DNA from: Neurospora tetrasperma FGSC 2508
Lineage: Eukaryota > Ascomycota > Sordariomycetes > Sordariales > Sordariaceae
Reading direction: 5' to 3'
Length of the DNA stretch: 64,000 nt
Assembly (NCBI RefSeq): GCF_000213175.1
Contig: NW_009799102.1
Coordinates: 3,557,249-3,621,248, forward strand
The notes under the pieces are model-generated. The model saw nothing but the letters and a program-made list of their open reading frames with translations, made no database searches and was not told where the DNA came from. The position numbers and the translations under genes are program-made. Shown here piece by piece: positions 9,524 through 21,743 of this stretch. Within the stretch, counting starts at the first letter, position 1. Each line of letters begins with the position of its first letter.

Positions 9524-12493
9524 TCAGATCAACATGGTGCCATCTTCAGTAGCCACACCCTTGATAACCACGCATTGATCCACATGAACGGCATTCTCGT
9601 CGCCGGTACTGGCACTAGCATCGGCGGTAGCTTCATGACCTGTCTGCCGTGGTGATGTTGATCGCCCGGTGCCTGACTTGAGCTCACGCCAATAGATCGA
9701 ATCCGACAACGTCGTGAACTCCTCTGCGAGAGTCTTTGCGACAACCTCAAGAAATTGCACGTCTTTGTTGACCATGGCCATCGGAACCAGGAGCGTGCGT
9801 GCGTCTGTCTCTTTATACACGTATTTGCTGCTATCATACTGGCCCTTGTCATTGCAAAAGTTAAGATAAGTCTTGTTGCCCAATCTGCGCAACTCCTCCT
9901 CGATACAGCCGAAAATATTGATCATGCGCCACGTGATCTTGGCTAGATTGAGGCCGCATGTTGGATGGTCGCCATCGACGTCGGCTGTGAGATCGACCTT
10001 TAGAATGTCCAACCACTCACAGTTTCGGATTTCTTGCGGCGTGTCGTGGGCATCCTCTGCTTGCTGCTCTTGCATACAGTCAAATTCCTCCAGCGCATCC
10101 GCCAGGGCTAACAACTTCTCTTCGGCAAGGTCTTCCGCGAGGCCTTCGGTGACAAGTGCGGCCTTGGCCCGCTTAACGAGGGTTGTCTTCTTCAGACGTC
10201 TTTTCCCGGTGACATGATCCGTGATATGCTCGGTTTGAGCAATACGAAGCTTCGCAAGAAGTGAAGACAGAGCGACGTGATCATCAGGGACCCGGTAAAT
10301 GTTCCATGATTTTTCGCGTAGGAGGACCAACACAGACTCATATGGGATTGTAAGATGAACAGGAACTCCCGAACCACTCACGGTTCTCCACTTTCCTTTC
10401 TTCCTCGAGTCTTTGTTCTCGAGGTCGATTAGAAAGTCGGCTAGGGCGTTACCATGGTCTGAAACAGGGATCTCTCCATTCGGAAAGAAGCTAGTTGGGA
10501 AGAGTCGCTGTAAGCTCTCGAACAAATCAACGGGCTTTTCGAGGTATCCTTCTTGTCGGAGGAAATTGTACAAATGCATTAGCATCACAGGCTCCATCTG
10601 ATGCCCCCAGACATACAGAATGGCGACAAACTGCGCGTCCAGAGCTTCTGCAAGGCCGGCACCGCAAAGATAGGGCGAATAGTGCCACAACGCGTTTGAA
10701 TCTGTGGTGGAAAATCGAGACCTGTTCCCCAGGGCTGGGTGTTTTCCGAGAAACTGAGTACATACCTCGCGGACAGCCTCAAGTATCTCCCGGAATTGCG
10801 GATTCTTCTTGCTTGTTGGACGCAGATTGGCCTCAATCCTCAGCAAGGCTTCCAGACGCTCAAATCCAGTGAGGATGCCTGGCCGTGCGTCATCGATGCC
10901 GTGTAGAAAAAGGTCGACATCGCGCATTGGCCGGAATTTGTCGGCGGGCGGAGGTGCAATAAAAACGTGGCCCTTGGGTAGATCATGTTTCCACCCTTTT
11001 GTCACGGTAAGTGAATCGACGATGCACTGCAGCTGAAAGACATGATGAGGTAGAATCCGCTCGCGAACGCCAACTTTGCCGTCCGAGGTAGCGAGAAGAC
11101 TGATAAGAAAGGCAAACGACGTGAGCCCCAACACTCTGGCACTTTGTGCTTCTTTACGCGATATCCCTCCTCCAGGCCTTTTTGCACTGACCTCTGTTAC
11201 CTGGGCCATTCTGTTAGACAAGACATTGACCAGGTCATATAGCCAGTTGATGGTATATGCACGACGCCATTTGAGACGTTCTGCCATGGTGGCACGTCGG
11301 AGGTCAAAATCAGGATTCCAGTTATTGATTTCCTTCATCATCCGTTTTGTTGGTTTGCCGTTGTCATTCTTCTGGTAATCAGTGATAAAATCAAAAAGAT
11401 CGTGGTAGGTATGCAGTAGAAGCATCTCCTTGGCATCCATGAGATCCGTGTCTCCTTTGTTGGCTCCAGTGACCTCTCGCTCAGCGCCGAACCCGAGGAC
11501 GGAAGACACGGTGCTTATAACGCTGTGAAAAGTCTGTTTGTCAGGGAAATTTGCCGACAAGACGTCTTCACAACCTTGGACCAAGTTCAGGGCGGTGTTG
11601 GATAGGGCACCCGCTACCGCGCTGTGGAGCCCTTCATAGGCAACCTCGTACCACAGGTCCTGGAGATATGCTCTCAATTCAACACAGTCTTTGATCAGGT
11701 CGTAGGCAGCTATGATATAACCGGTAGTCATACCATGCTGATCCAGGGTGACATCAAAGCTATCCAGTAGTCTATTGCTGAGCACGTCAGGGAGAGGTCC
11801 CTTGTCGATGTCCTTGGCCTTGGGCTTTGCTGTATCTTTATCTTTCCTACGCCTGCCCCTTTTGCCTTTGCCGGGTCTGGCTTGCTTCCGCTGGTGCCCA
11901 AGCCGAGGGCCGGCTTGCTGAGACGTCTCTTGCTCCGAGTCTTGGTCGGCCTCAGAAGCTTCAGGGGGATCGAGTGCGACAAAGTCCTTGATCACCAGAC
12001 AGTCGACATTTCCCTTGGTCAAGGGAAGATAGCGAGACAAGCTGTCTAACGGGGTATAATCATGGAGGGCCCAATCCCACCCGCCGAGAGCAACGTAACA
12101 TTCTCCTAGGGCTTCGGCGAATCTCTCGAGGGAAGCAATGCCATTTTCGACATCAGGGTGTGTTTTCTTGGTTGCGATACGTTGCAAAGCGGCCTGGGAA
12201 TCGAATACCGCGCCGGTGACGAGGAGAAACAAGCCCAGGATGGCGGTAGGAACATCACCGGGATCAACATGCTTGCCGATGAACTTGGAGAGGGCAACGA
12301 GGTTTGATAGAGTGATGTGCGGGTCGCCGAGAGGCACGTCTGGGGCGTCTGGATATGATGATGGCAGAGACCAGACGAGAGCGGTGGATGTTTGCAAAAC
12401 CCAGTAGACGAGGGGGCTGATTTGGCGCCTGTAGGTGGTGTACAAGTAGCGCCCGGACTTTGTAGTTATGGGTGTAGTCATGGTCGTAGTCAT
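9524..12493 (-). CDS. Large DUF6604-like fungal protein, 989 aa
   Basis: A single uninterrupted frame starts at ATG 12493 and ends at 9524. The N-terminus (about residues 10-35) reads YTTYRRQISPLVYWVLQTS, which fits the start of fungal DUF6604 proteins (Tyr, Arg/Lys-Tyr pattern, then an aromatic WL/WV helix). The N-terminal 170 residues are mainly helical with hydrophobic stretches (AILGLFLLVTGAVF) but no clear transmembrane topology. A charged, low-complexity linker at about 190-235 (acidic, then GKGKRGRRRKDKD) separates it from a long helical C-terminal part without known motifs. It is transcribed away from ARPC5 with 1.08 kb between the start codons. The function of DUF6604 proteins is not known to me. 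The gene is real by length and composition; the family name is moderate confidence. Confidence 0.8.
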   Translation of the reverse strand: MTTTMTTPITTKSGRYLYTTYRRQISPLVYWVLQTSTALVWSLPSSYPDAPDVPLGDPHITLSNLVALSKFIGKHVDPGDVPTAILGLFLLVTGAVFDSQAALQRIATKKTHPDVENGIASLERFAEALGECYVALGGWDWALHDYTPLDSLSRYLPLTKGNVDCLVIKDFVALDPPEASEADQDSEQETSQQAGPRLGHQRKQARPGKGKRGRRRKDKDTAKPKAKDIDKGPLPDVLSNRLLDSFDVTLDQHGMTTGYIIAAYDLIKDCVELRAYLQDLWYEVAYEGLHSAVAGALSNTALNLVQGCEDVLSANFPDKQTFHSVISTVSSVLGFGAEREVTGANKGDTDLMDAKEMLLLHTYHDLFDFITDYQKNDNGKPTKRMMKEINNWNPDFDLRRATMAERLKWRRAYTINWLYDLVNVLSNRMAQVTEVSAKRPGGGISRKEAQSARVLGLTSFAFLISLLATSDGKVGVRERILPHHVFQLQCIVDSLTVTKGWKHDLPKGHVFIAPPPADKFRPMRDVDLFLHGIDDARPGILTGFERLEALLRIEANLRPTSKKNPQFREILEAVREVCTQFLGKHPALGNRSRFSTTDSNALWHYSPYLCGAGLAEALDAQFVAILYVWGHQMEPVMLMHLYNFLRQEGYLEKPVDLFESLQRLFPTSFFPNGEIPVSDHGNALADFLIDLENKDSRKKGKWRTVSGSGVPVHLTIPYESVLVLLREKSWNIYRVPDDHVALSSLLAKLRIAQTEHITDHVTGKRRLKKTTLVKRAKAALVTEGLAEDLAEEKLLALADALEEFDCMQEQQAEDAHDTPQEIRNCEWLDILKVDLTADVDGDHPTCGLNLAKITWRMINIFGCIEEELRRLGNKTYLNFCNDKGQYDSSKYVYKETDARTLLVPMAMVNKDVQFLEVVAKTLAEEFTTLSDSIYWRELKSGTGRSTSPRQTGHEATADASASTGDENAVHVDQCVVIKGVATEDGTMLI

Positions 12494-13577
12494 GGTCGTG
12501 GTGATATTGCCGTGTAATTAGACTGAGCTTGGAAGAGGCACGAAGACCCAAGATGATGCTCAAGCAGAGGATGAAATACTTGCAGTTGTTGTTGTTGTTG
12601 TTGTTGTTGTTGATGTAGCCGGCGGGCGATGGCTACGGTCACAACCACCCCTCCCAATCCTAGAGTCAAGTACGGACTGGCAGCATCGTCCCTATCTTGG
12701 AGCAGGGACATTTCCAGAAACTCTTAGAGGGAGGGAACGGGATGGGCATTCAACAATGCTGCTACCTACCTAGGGAGCACAAAGTCTCAAGTGAGGGAAG
12801 CCGGCCGGAATCATGATGTGGATGGCACCCGCCGGCTTGAAGTCACCCCTCATGGAAGACGGAGGCAACGCTGAAGTTGGGTGCGAGGAAGTAAACATCA
12901 GAGGGGACCAGGCATGTGAAGATTGGAGAAAGTTGACAAGGAAAGCACAAGTAAGTACCTACATAGGTACGTTAAGGGACCGGGCCGGAGTGGGGTCCAG
13001 TGACGGGCCGGGGCCGGAACCTGGAGGTTTAGTTCAAGTTGTGACGGGACGGGATTGGAAGTCTGGAAGCTCCCGTCCAGGCCAGCTGTCCGCAAACCGG
13101 GCATTCTACACCTAGGTAGTGCAGGTGGTATATATCCGCGGCCCCACCCGGGTATGTACCCAGCTCAGGCTGAGCCAGTGAGAGGGGCCGCTTCCGGGCA
13201 CCTAATGCCAGAGGTACCCAGTACCCCCCCAGTTCAGCCCGTTTCAGGGCATTGAAGCAACAACGCCTCCCCTCTCCAGACGCTGTTCCTAGGTGCCTAG
13301 CTGCAGTTCAAGCCTCCACTGGCCAAGACACCTACCTAGTCCAAGCATCATCACCAACACCGCCCGCCGAACGAATCAAGCCTCCAGACGCCAACCTATC
13401 CCCCCAAATTCCACGACCGAGAACACAGTAATCGGGTAACTTCACCAACTTCACCCTTGACTCAAGCCGAACGTATCGGGATTCCATCGTAAACATCAAC
13501 CCCTCCTAATTACCAGAACGCGGGACCCTCACACCGCCGTCATCAACCAACCAACCCACCACCACCCAAAAGTCAAC
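12494..13577. promoter_or_regulatory. Shared divergent promoter region, DUF6604-like/ARPC5
   Basis: This 1.08-kb stretch lies between two divergent start codons. It holds a TTG microsatellite (12586-12612), several CTACCTAGG-type motifs (about 12772-12785, 13109-13120, 13331-13340) and a C/A-rich leader just before ARPC5. No coding sequence is seen. Confidence 0.5.
12586..12612. repeat. (TTG)9 microsatellite
   Basis: Nine perfect TTG units (CAA on the minus strand) lie about 95 bp upstream of the 989-aa gene, probably in its 5' leader. Confidence 0.9.
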
Positions 13578-14314
13578 ATGTCCATCATCCAGCAACACAC
13601 GCAAGCAACGCTCAGCGACGCCTGGCGCACCATCAACATTGACGCTCTCACCGAAGACTCGTCGGTCAACTTTGACGTGTCGACGCTGCACCCTCCCCTT
13701 CCGGAAATCAGCGAGGCCGACGCGCGCGCCATCAACGGCCAGGTGCGACAGCTGCTCAGGGGCGGCGACGCCGAGGGCGCCTTGCGCGGATGTCTCGAGA
13801 TGCCCGTCTACGCCGGGTCCGAAGCGGCCAAGGAGACGCACCTGCACACGGTCATTGAGGTGCTGCAGAGCATCAAGGCGAGCGAGATGACGCCCATGTT
13901 GCAGCGCATCTACGGACAGCCAGGGGGGAGCGAGTGTTTGGATGTTTTGATGAAGTATTTGTATGCTGCTTCCTCGACACTCTTTCCTTGTTTCTAGTTT
14001 GTTCACTTTCGGCGGCGAGGTCGAGGAGTTGAAGACAGATGGGATATAGCTAACGGTTTGGTTTTCTATACGATAATAGGTACAAAGGCATGGGCGCCAC
14101 GTCCGCCTCCTCCGATGGCTCTGGTAGGACGACGCCCGCTCGCGCCATGACTCCCCAGGCTACCGGTTTCAGCCAAGTCAGCCAGCGCCCTATGGCTGCG
14201 AACGAATCGACCGGTTCGGCTATGAGTGTTTTGTTGAGCTGGCATGAGAAGGTTGTCGAGGTTGCTGGGTTGGGTTGCATAGGCCGCGTCATGACCGACT
14301 TCCGGAGGGTATAA
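13578..14314 (+). CDS. ARPC5: Arp2/3 complex subunit 5 (p16-Arc)
   Basis: Two exons, 13578-13960 and 14080-14314, are separated by a 119-bp intron (GTATGC...ATAG, branch GCTAAC at 14048). The joined product has 205 residues. Diagnostic segments are DAWRTINIDAL near the start, RQLLRGGDAEGALRGCLEMP, EVLQSIKASEMTPMLQRIY, the junction peptide DVLMKYLYKGMG, and MSVLLSWHEKVVEVAGLGCI near the C-terminus. ARPC5 is the small helical subunit of the Arp2/3 complex, which nucleates branched actin at endocytic patches and hyphal tips. Between KGMG and MSVLL lies a Ser/Thr/Pro-rich insert of about 40 residues that the animal protein (about 151 aa) lacks; fungal orthologues usually have one. The start codon agrees with the conserved N-terminus. 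Confidence 0.96.
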
Positions 14315-15054
14315 GGAGGTTATGGAAGGGGGCAAGAGAAAGCTGGTTATCGAGTTGAAGCGATGCGATGCGGTTCCGAGCGAGATATACGCCATCATAC
14401 AGCAATAATACATAACGCATTACATATCAAACTGGCTCTATTTAAAGTCGGGTGTCTGCGGTTGACGAACAGGAGAGGTTGAGGTGGCATGCTTGGGCTA
14501 TTCTCGGCCTCAGGCCGGATTGTCTTGTTTACATACCCCTGACCTTGTAAACAATTGTCACTCTGGTGGAATTGGCAACGAAATCATGTTGCCTCCATCA
14601 AATGCTTGTGCCTCCTTTACGGTGCTGTTGGCTCCAAGATATAAGGGAGCAGCTGAGTCAGGGTACTAGGACCAACAGCTACTAATGAAGAGAGAAGCCA
14701 CAACAAACAACACTTTATTTCAACTACACCAACAGGTCGACTCGACTCTCTAAATACCTTATTCAACAACACAAATATGTGCTTCCTCCAACGCCGCACC
14801 TTATTAGAATACAAAGAAGCCTTGTTTCAGTGGCACCAACAACTCAGTTCAACTCCCTAAACACTTTATTCCAACGACATGAACACCTAGTTCCAACAAA
14901 ACAGATACGGTACTTCAACTGCTTGGAATTCTCGAAATGACGTCGTGAAAATCTTATCTTAACCACATAGAAATCTTGCTTCAACGTATCTTCATTTCCT
15001 ATCTGAGTTCTGTTTCCCTCTTGTTTCCTGTCGATTTCTATCACTCTCCCTTTC
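14315..15054. other. Convergent intergenic region with a diverged tandem pair
   Basis: This is the 3' flank of ARPC5 and NDUFAF5. It contains two diverged copies of an approximately 108-bp unit at 14725-14880. No coding sequence is supported. Confidence 0.5.
14725..14880. repeat. Two diverged copies of an approximately 108-bp unit
   Basis: ACACCAACAGG...CTCTCTAAATACCTTATTCAAC (from about 14728) and GCACCAACAAC...CTCCCTAAACACTTTATTCCAAC (from about 14831) align without large gaps, 104-108 bp apart. Identity within the aligned core is moderate. Downstream DNA to 14930 keeps a CAAC-rich flavour, perhaps a third decayed unit. Confidence 0.5.
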
Positions 15055-16198
15055 TCACTGGCCCTCCAACAAATCCTTCAAACTCGCCTGCCCACTGCCT
15101 CTCCTCAACGGCTGCGCCTGATGCGGACTTTCCTTCCACCCAATCATGTGAATGATCCTAAACGTCGCCGGAATGCTCCCATCCTCATTCCCATGCAGCG
15201 CCCTATAAATCGCATCACCCGCCAGCAACACATCCCGGCCAATGGGTCCCATCTCCCGCCCCAGCACCGCGTTGCCCTCGCCCATGGCCTGCAGGTCCTG
15301 CATCAGCGCAAACATGTCCGGGTAGTCCACCACTATGTCCTCCACGTCCACCGTCAACATCTTGAACCCCGTGCGCTGCAGCAGGCCGCCGACGTCGCGC
15401 ACGTCCGCCAATGGCGACACGTGAGGGGAGATTCCTCCTTTGCGCTCTTGCTCCGCCAGCTGCAGAGACGTGCGCAGCTCGTACAGGGTGTCGCCGCCGA
15501 GCATGGCGCCGATAAAGGGGCAGTCAGGCTTCAGCACGCTGTTGATCTGCGAGAGCACGCCCGGCAGGTCGTTGATCCAGTGCATGGACATGCTGCTGAG
15601 CACCATGTCGAAGGAGTCGGGCTCAAAGGGGAGGAGCTCGTCATGCTCGAGGACGTGGCGCGTGAGCTTGAAGTCGGGAACATGGGTGGTGGAGAGAGAG
15701 GGGTGGTCGTGGTCCCGGTGGAGGAGGGAGTGGGAGGATTCGGCGGCGACGAGCTCGGTGATCTTGGTGGCTAGGGGGTCGGTGACGGGGGGCTCGGATT
15801 CGGGGTCTGGGTCTGGGCGGAGGAGGGCGCGGGCGATGTTGCAAGAGTTTGCGCCGAGGTCGAGGACGCGGGGAAATTGGCGTTTGACGTCCTGGAGGGG
15901 GTGGGATGGGGTTAGTTATGACAGATAGTATAAAAGAGAGGAGAGGGAGTCGGGGGTATGTTTTTACCAAAATACGTTCGCACACGCGCATGGCGACCTC
16001 ATCCTTGAGGTAGTCGGCTTGACGGCCCTCTTCAACATTGGCAGCTGCCCTCTCCTTCTGCAACCACTTTGCGCGACGGTTGAAGACTTCAAAGTTGAGG
16101 CTGCCGGACTGAAAGGCATATGATCGACGGGCCGTCCCGCCCGTGAGGAGCGGTTTCCATTGCTGCGGCCGGCAGACTGGAGCCAGATTCAACCGCAT
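15055..16198 (-). CDS. NDUFAF5: Mitochondrial complex I assembly factor, arginine hydroxylase NDUFAF5
   Basis: Exon 1 is 16198-15968 and exon 2 is 15891-15055, with a 76-bp intron (GTAAAA...CCAG) between; the product has 355 residues. The N-terminus has an Arg-rich mitochondrial presequence ending before SLNFEVFNRRAKWLQKERAA, a block typical of the family. The junction gives RVCERILDVKRQFPRVLDLGAN, with VLDLGANSCNIARALL as the altered SAM-binding motif. SFDMVLSSMSMHWINDLP and GAMLGGDTLYELRTSLQLAE follow, both hallmarks of NDUFAF5. In animals the protein hydroxylates an arginine of NDUFS7 during assembly of the complex I Q-module; the fungal protein should act in the mitochondrial matrix. Length matches the human protein (345 aa). 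It is divergent from AP-2 alpha, sharing about 1 kb of upstream DNA. Confidence 0.95.
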
Positions 16199-17233
16199 CC
16201 TCGAAGTACACCAGTGAAGCCGTCACAATTCGAGCCCGGTTTCGGCATGATAGGCAAGAGTTGAGAGGGGAAGTTTGGGTTTGAAGACAATCGATGCTAC
16301 ACGGGACATCGAGGTACCGCGGATTGGTGGATGCCAAGGCGCATCTAAATCGTCATAGCTCCTCTCGATAGCGTGGAAGCCACATTTCTTGCCGGGGGTT
16401 TATAAGTGCGACTAGCCACAAAAAGGGGCATTGTGGCGCCCTTTTCGTGATAGAGAAGCGCTAGAAGTACATGTTACAGCGTGGTTGCCCGCTGGCTAGC
16501 GAGGTCCGCGGGGGGCCACCCAGTAGGTATCGTATACAGCGGGCAAAACTTATTGGATGCCCGGAGATCCCCTTTATTTTGCAGTGGAGGAAATCGCCAA
16601 TCCGCCCGTCGCCGTCCGCCAGTCCCCTCCCCTGAGAATCCTCGTCGTCAACGAACCAGTCCGGAGCCGCCGACCACGCCGACCTTCCCCAACTCGACAC
16701 AGCACACGTCGCGAACTGAACCTGACAAGTGTGTGTTTCTGCCAGCCCTTCATTGTCTCCGCGACCCTGGTTCCTGTCTTTGTCTCAGTCGACTGTCCGA
16801 TACCCTGTACACCACGAAACATCGAACCGAACGAAGCGCATCGCGAACTTCCACTTTTGGTTGACCACTCAGCACTTCAACACCGAACGAAGTGACATCG
16901 ATCGATGCTGTCAGCCGCCGCGCCGACCGCAACTTCTACCCATTCATCCACAATACTAAACTCCGACGACCACCCGTGCCGCCACGGTTATTAGCTTGTT
17001 AATTATCGAATGTCGATGGATCAATTCTGTTGCTCGTGATGCTCTCAGTGTGAAAAGGTCGGCAAAAAAAAGCAAAGCAGAATTATTTGGCTCTCCGGAA
17101 ACCGCGAAGAGAAGAAGCTCCTGCTGGACGATACCACCGTGTATACGTGACCGAACAGTCAGGCTCAGAGAAGCTCGAATACAAAACTTAATCACAACAA
17201 GATACCCCGGGCCAACTCAGCACAACCGCCATT
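16199..17233. promoter_or_regulatory. Shared divergent promoter region, NDUFAF5/AP-2 alpha
   Basis: This 1.03-kb stretch lies between divergent start codons. The 5' leader of AP-2 alpha is C/A-rich near 16650-16950. No coding sequence is supported; several overlapping short frames have no domain signal. Confidence 0.5.
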
Positions 17234-20200
17234 ATGTCGTCGTCAACAGGAACCGGCTTCCTGGGCCGCTCGTCCAGCAGCAACTCCAACATGCGCGGCT
17301 TGGTCCAGTTCATTGCCGATCTCAGAAACGCTCGGGCTAGGGAACTCGAGGAGAAGCGGATCAACAAGGAGCTGGCCAACATCCGTCAAAAGTTCAAGGA
17401 CGGCAGCCTAAGCGGTTATCACAAGAAGAAATACGTTTGCAAGGTATGCGCCGCGCCAACCCCCCCTGAGCGCCCACTTGTACCAGTCCTAAAGAGCAAG
17501 AACACCGCGGTTAACCAATGCGCAAATAGCTGCTTTATATCTACATTCTGGGATGGAACGTCGACTTTGGCCACCTAGAGGCCGTTAATCTAATTTCGGC
17601 GACCAAGTACTCGGAAAAGCAGATCGGCTACCTCGCTATGACGCTATTCCTCCACGAGAAGCACGAGCTCTTACACTTGGTCGTCAACAGCATTCGCAAG
17701 GACTTGATGGACCATAACGAACTGTTCAACTGCCTGGCGCTGCACGCCATTGCGAACGTCGGTGGCAAGGAGATGGGTGAAGCGCTGAGTCCCGAGGTTC
17801 ACAGGCTTCTGATTTCCCCGTACGTGGTTTTGTCTATTACATCAGGAAGCGGCGCATTGTCATACTAACTCCGTTTATAGAACATCGAAGGCGTTCGTAA
17901 AGAAAAAGGCGGCTCTCACGCTACTCCGACTATACCGCAAAAACCCCGATATCGTCCAGGCTCAATGGGCAGAACGTATAATATCTATAATGGACGATAC
18001 CGACCTCGGCGTGGCGCTATCGGTAACATCCCTTGTCATGGCGCTGGCGCAGGATAACACGGAGCAATACAAGGGTGCCTATGTTAAAGCCGCCGCTAGG
18101 CTAAAACGGATCCTCATCGATGGAGAGTTTAGCCAGGACTACCTCTACTACAAGGTGCCTTGTCCATGGATCCAGGTCAAGCTTCTACGATTACTGCAGT
18201 ACTTCCCGCCATCCGAGGATAGCCATGTCCGGTCCATGATCCGGGAATCACTGCAGAAGATCCTCAACCTGGCTGTGGAGAGTCAGAAGAACGTTCAGCA
18301 GAACAATGCGCAAAACGCCGTCCTGTTCGAGGCTATCAACCTCATCATCCACCTCGATACCGAGCATGACCTCATGAAGCAGGTATCCCAGAGACTTGGC
18401 CGGTTCATCCAGTCGCGAGAGACAAATGTCCGCTATCTTGGTCTCGAGGCCATGACACACTTGGCAGCACGAACCGACACCCTGGAACCGATCAAGCAGC
18501 ACCAGGATGTGATTATCGGCTCTCTGAAGGACAGGGATATCAGTGTTCGAAGGAAGGGTCTCGACCTTCTGTACAGCATGTGCGACACGTCGAACGCTCA
18601 GCAGATCGTGGCCGAGTTGCTACACTACCTACAGAATGCCGACTTTGCCATCCGGGAGGAAATGGTGCTCAAGATTGCCATTCTTACGGAAAAGTACGCC
18701 ACCGACGTGCAATGGTATGTTGACATTTCCTTGCGCCTGATTGCCATGGCTGGCGACCACGTCAGCGACGAAGTTTGGCAGCGAGTGACGCAGATTGTTA
18801 CGAACAACGAGGAGCTTCAGGTGTACGCAGCCCAGAATATTCTCCAATACTGCAAGCAGGACCACTGCCACGAGACGCTTGTCAAGATTGGTGCCTATAT
18901 CCTGGGTGAGTTCGGCCATCTCATTGCCGAGGAGAGGGGCTCCAGTCCTATAGAGCAGTTCCTGGCCCTTCAAGGCAAGCTTCCTGCATGCTCCTCCAGC
19001 ACACGAGCCATGATCCTCTCGTGCTTCATCAAGTTTATCAACTTGTTCCCGGAAATTAAGCCGCAGCTCGTCAACGTGTTCCACGTCTATAGCCACGCGC
19101 TCGATGCGGAACTGCAACAGCGTGCCTGCGAGTTCCTGGCCATCGCAAGCTTGCCCACAGACGACCTTCTTCGAACGGTGTGCGATGAAATGCCACCATT
19201 CCCCGAAAGAGAATCCGCCCTGCTCTCGAGGCTACACCAGAAGCACGCCAACACCAGCGACAAGAGGACTTGGATTGTTGGTGGCAAGGATGCCAACGCA
19301 GACAATGCAGAGCTCAGCCTGGCCAAGAAAGCCAGCCTCAGGCGGACCTTTAGCACCAAGACCGGACCAGCCAACGGCGGTGCTGCCCCGGCCGCCGGAG
19401 CCACCAACGGATCTTCATCTGCCAATGACCTTGCCGGTCTCGACATGAACAATATCGGTCCTGCCGAAGCCAAAGTCATTAAGGCGCCCAACCTCGCCAG
19501 CGCTGCTCACTTGTCTCCCGGGTGGGAGAAGGGCTTCAACCGGCTCCTCTTGCGCGCCGACGGCATTCTCTTCGAAGACGGGCAGATCCAAGTCGGCGTG
19601 CGCGCCGAATATCGCGGCCAAATGGCGGCCATCATCCTCTACTTCACCAACAAAACACCGGCCGTCATCGGCTCCTTCACCACCACGCTCGATCTGGACC
19701 CTTCGGAGCGCGCCAACCTGTCTTGGGACGTCAAGAGCATGCCGGAAACCACCATCTACCAGGGCGCGCAAACACAACAGGTCGTCGTTTTTGAAGCCAA
19801 GCGCGTGTTTGAGAAGGCGCCTACCGTCCGCATTTCGTATCTGGCTGGCGCCCTGCAGGCGCTTACCCTCAAACTGCCCGTCGTCATCCACAAGTTCATG
19901 GACCAGGCCGAGTTGTCGGCTGACGACTTTTTCAAGCGGTGGAAGCAGATTGGCGGCGCGCCGCGCGAGGCCCAGCGCATCTTTGGACTCTCTGGGCCCA
20001 AGGATGGGGAGAGGGAGATTACGGAGAGTTTCATTCGCCAGGTGCTGGAGGGGTTCAGATGGGGATTGCTGTATAACGTGGATCCCAACAGCAAGAACTT
20101 TGTCGGGGCTAGTGTGGTGCATACGAGCGAGGGAGGCAAGTTTGGATGTTTGATGAGGTTGGAGCCTAACTATGGGACTCAGGTGAGCTTTTTTTTTTTC

Positions 20201-20445
20201 TTTGATTCTCTCTCACTCTCTAATTCAATTTTGACGCATATGATGGGATGGGATGCTAACAAACAATGAAACGTGTACAGATGGTTCGGTTGACGATTAG
20301 AGCGACGGATGAGACGGTGCCGCCTGTGTTGCTCAAGATGATGGAGGAACGCCTTTCGCAGGGTGTGTCGATTCGCCCGGAGAGATATGAACCCCCGACG
20401 GCGAGCGACATTTCCGAGTCGTTTAGGAATATCATGGTTAGGTAA
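17234..20445 (+). CDS. AP-2 clathrin adaptor complex, alpha subunit
   Basis: Four exons (17234-17443, 17530-17819, 17881-20182, 20281-20445) join to 2967 bp, encoding 988 residues. Introns are 86, 61 and 98 bp, all GT...AG with CTAAC-type branch sites (ACTAAC before 17880, GCTAAC before 20280). The N-terminal trunk starts [20 protein letters not shown] and contains [15 protein letters not shown] and [19 protein letters not shown], the standard adaptin alpha signature; helical HEAT-like repeats continue to about residue 640. A low-complexity hinge (about 655-690, [14 protein letters not shown]) leads to the C-terminal appendage (about 700-988) with a [10 protein letters not shown]-like start and a platform subdomain. 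AP-2 selects cargo and binds PIP2 and clathrin at the plasma membrane. Length matches fungal orthologues, and the start is fixed by the conserved N-terminus. Confidence 0.97.
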
Positions 20446-21743
20446 TAAGGGGGTGGTGGGTGATGGTGGTAGTGTATGTGATTAAGAGGGGGTCAGGGGT
20501 GGTGGTCGAAGGTCAAAAGACTGATTGAAGTCAGTGAAAGGTGTAGTATTATAATAACCGGAGGTACACTGCACTTGTTCACGGTCATTGTCTATCTGGC
20601 TGTCGAAACTTGCAAGAGGCAGCACCAGGGAGGAGAAGGAGGAGGACGAGGAGCTGATGAGAGAGTTCATTATGCTATAGTATATCTGGCAAAGAATAAT
20701 GTTGATATGGTAGTAAAGGAACCTAGGCAGGATTCTATGATGTTGTTGTGAGTGTGCGTTGAGTGTTGTGTGTTGACTTTGCTCGTATTCCCCGGGCTGA
20801 TAAGACGATAACCAAGTGAGGAACAGACGCGGACGTCAGACTGCAGCAGCCAGCAAGGTGCGAGAAATGGTACCCCGCTGGCCCCACTGAGTCGTGATCG
20901 TATGGTCCGAGCTCTACATATAATGCTGGTTTGTTTGTTAGCTCTGTACCCCGAGGAAGATACTGTCCAACCTATTCTGAACGCCGCAATGTTGTTGAAA
21001 GATATATCAACTATGTAAAAAACATAATATCTATATCCAGTTCGATATGCTCATACTACATACGAGTTTCAACTACAGATGAGTATACAGTAACTCACTG
21101 CTGAAACGCCTACACAGGTCGACCCGAGGTCTCGGACTAACAAATAAACCCATTAGGCTAAGGTTTATTAGCGCCGATCACTCTGGTTGCTCATCAGCGG
21201 CTGGTCGGGTGGGTAATTGCGGTTGCATCACTTGACCGTTGAGACCGCGCGGGCTTTCACCGCGGTGATAAGTGATAACGTGAGCTTCCCGTCTACTGAG
21301 TGCGCAAACACCACTCACCTGCCATTGCCGCCTTGGGAGCTTCAAGTTACCTACCTCTATTCTTCTTTCTCTCTTCAGTTTAGTACAACAACACTTCAGT
21401 TCTATTCCCAAGGGACTCGCTTCGTTGCTTCCTCCCTCGCGACACGATCACGCAATTTGTCTCTTGCCGACCCACCTATTCACAGCTCATCTTGGACCTC
21501 AGTTGGCCCTTGCCGCCTACCCGCACAATTCCATCCTTTGTGCTTGGACTGACCAACACAGCTGAGGACCAAACCGAACACTCAGTTCCATCCCTTGTAT
21601 TGACCTCTCAGCATTCCCGTCAGGACTTGGATTTGGCGCATCTTGACAACATCAAACATATCAATAATCATACTCTCCTCGCCCTATCGACCTCCTGATA
21701 CTTTCTGCCTATCCTCTCCCTTGCCCAAGGGAGCACCGCCGCC
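20446..21743. other. Intergenic: AP-2 alpha 3' flank and Atg18 5' leader
   Basis: About 1.3 kb without supported genes. The last 400 bp before Atg18 are CT/CA-rich, as in long fungal 5' leaders, and end GCCGCCATG at the start codon. Confidence 0.5.
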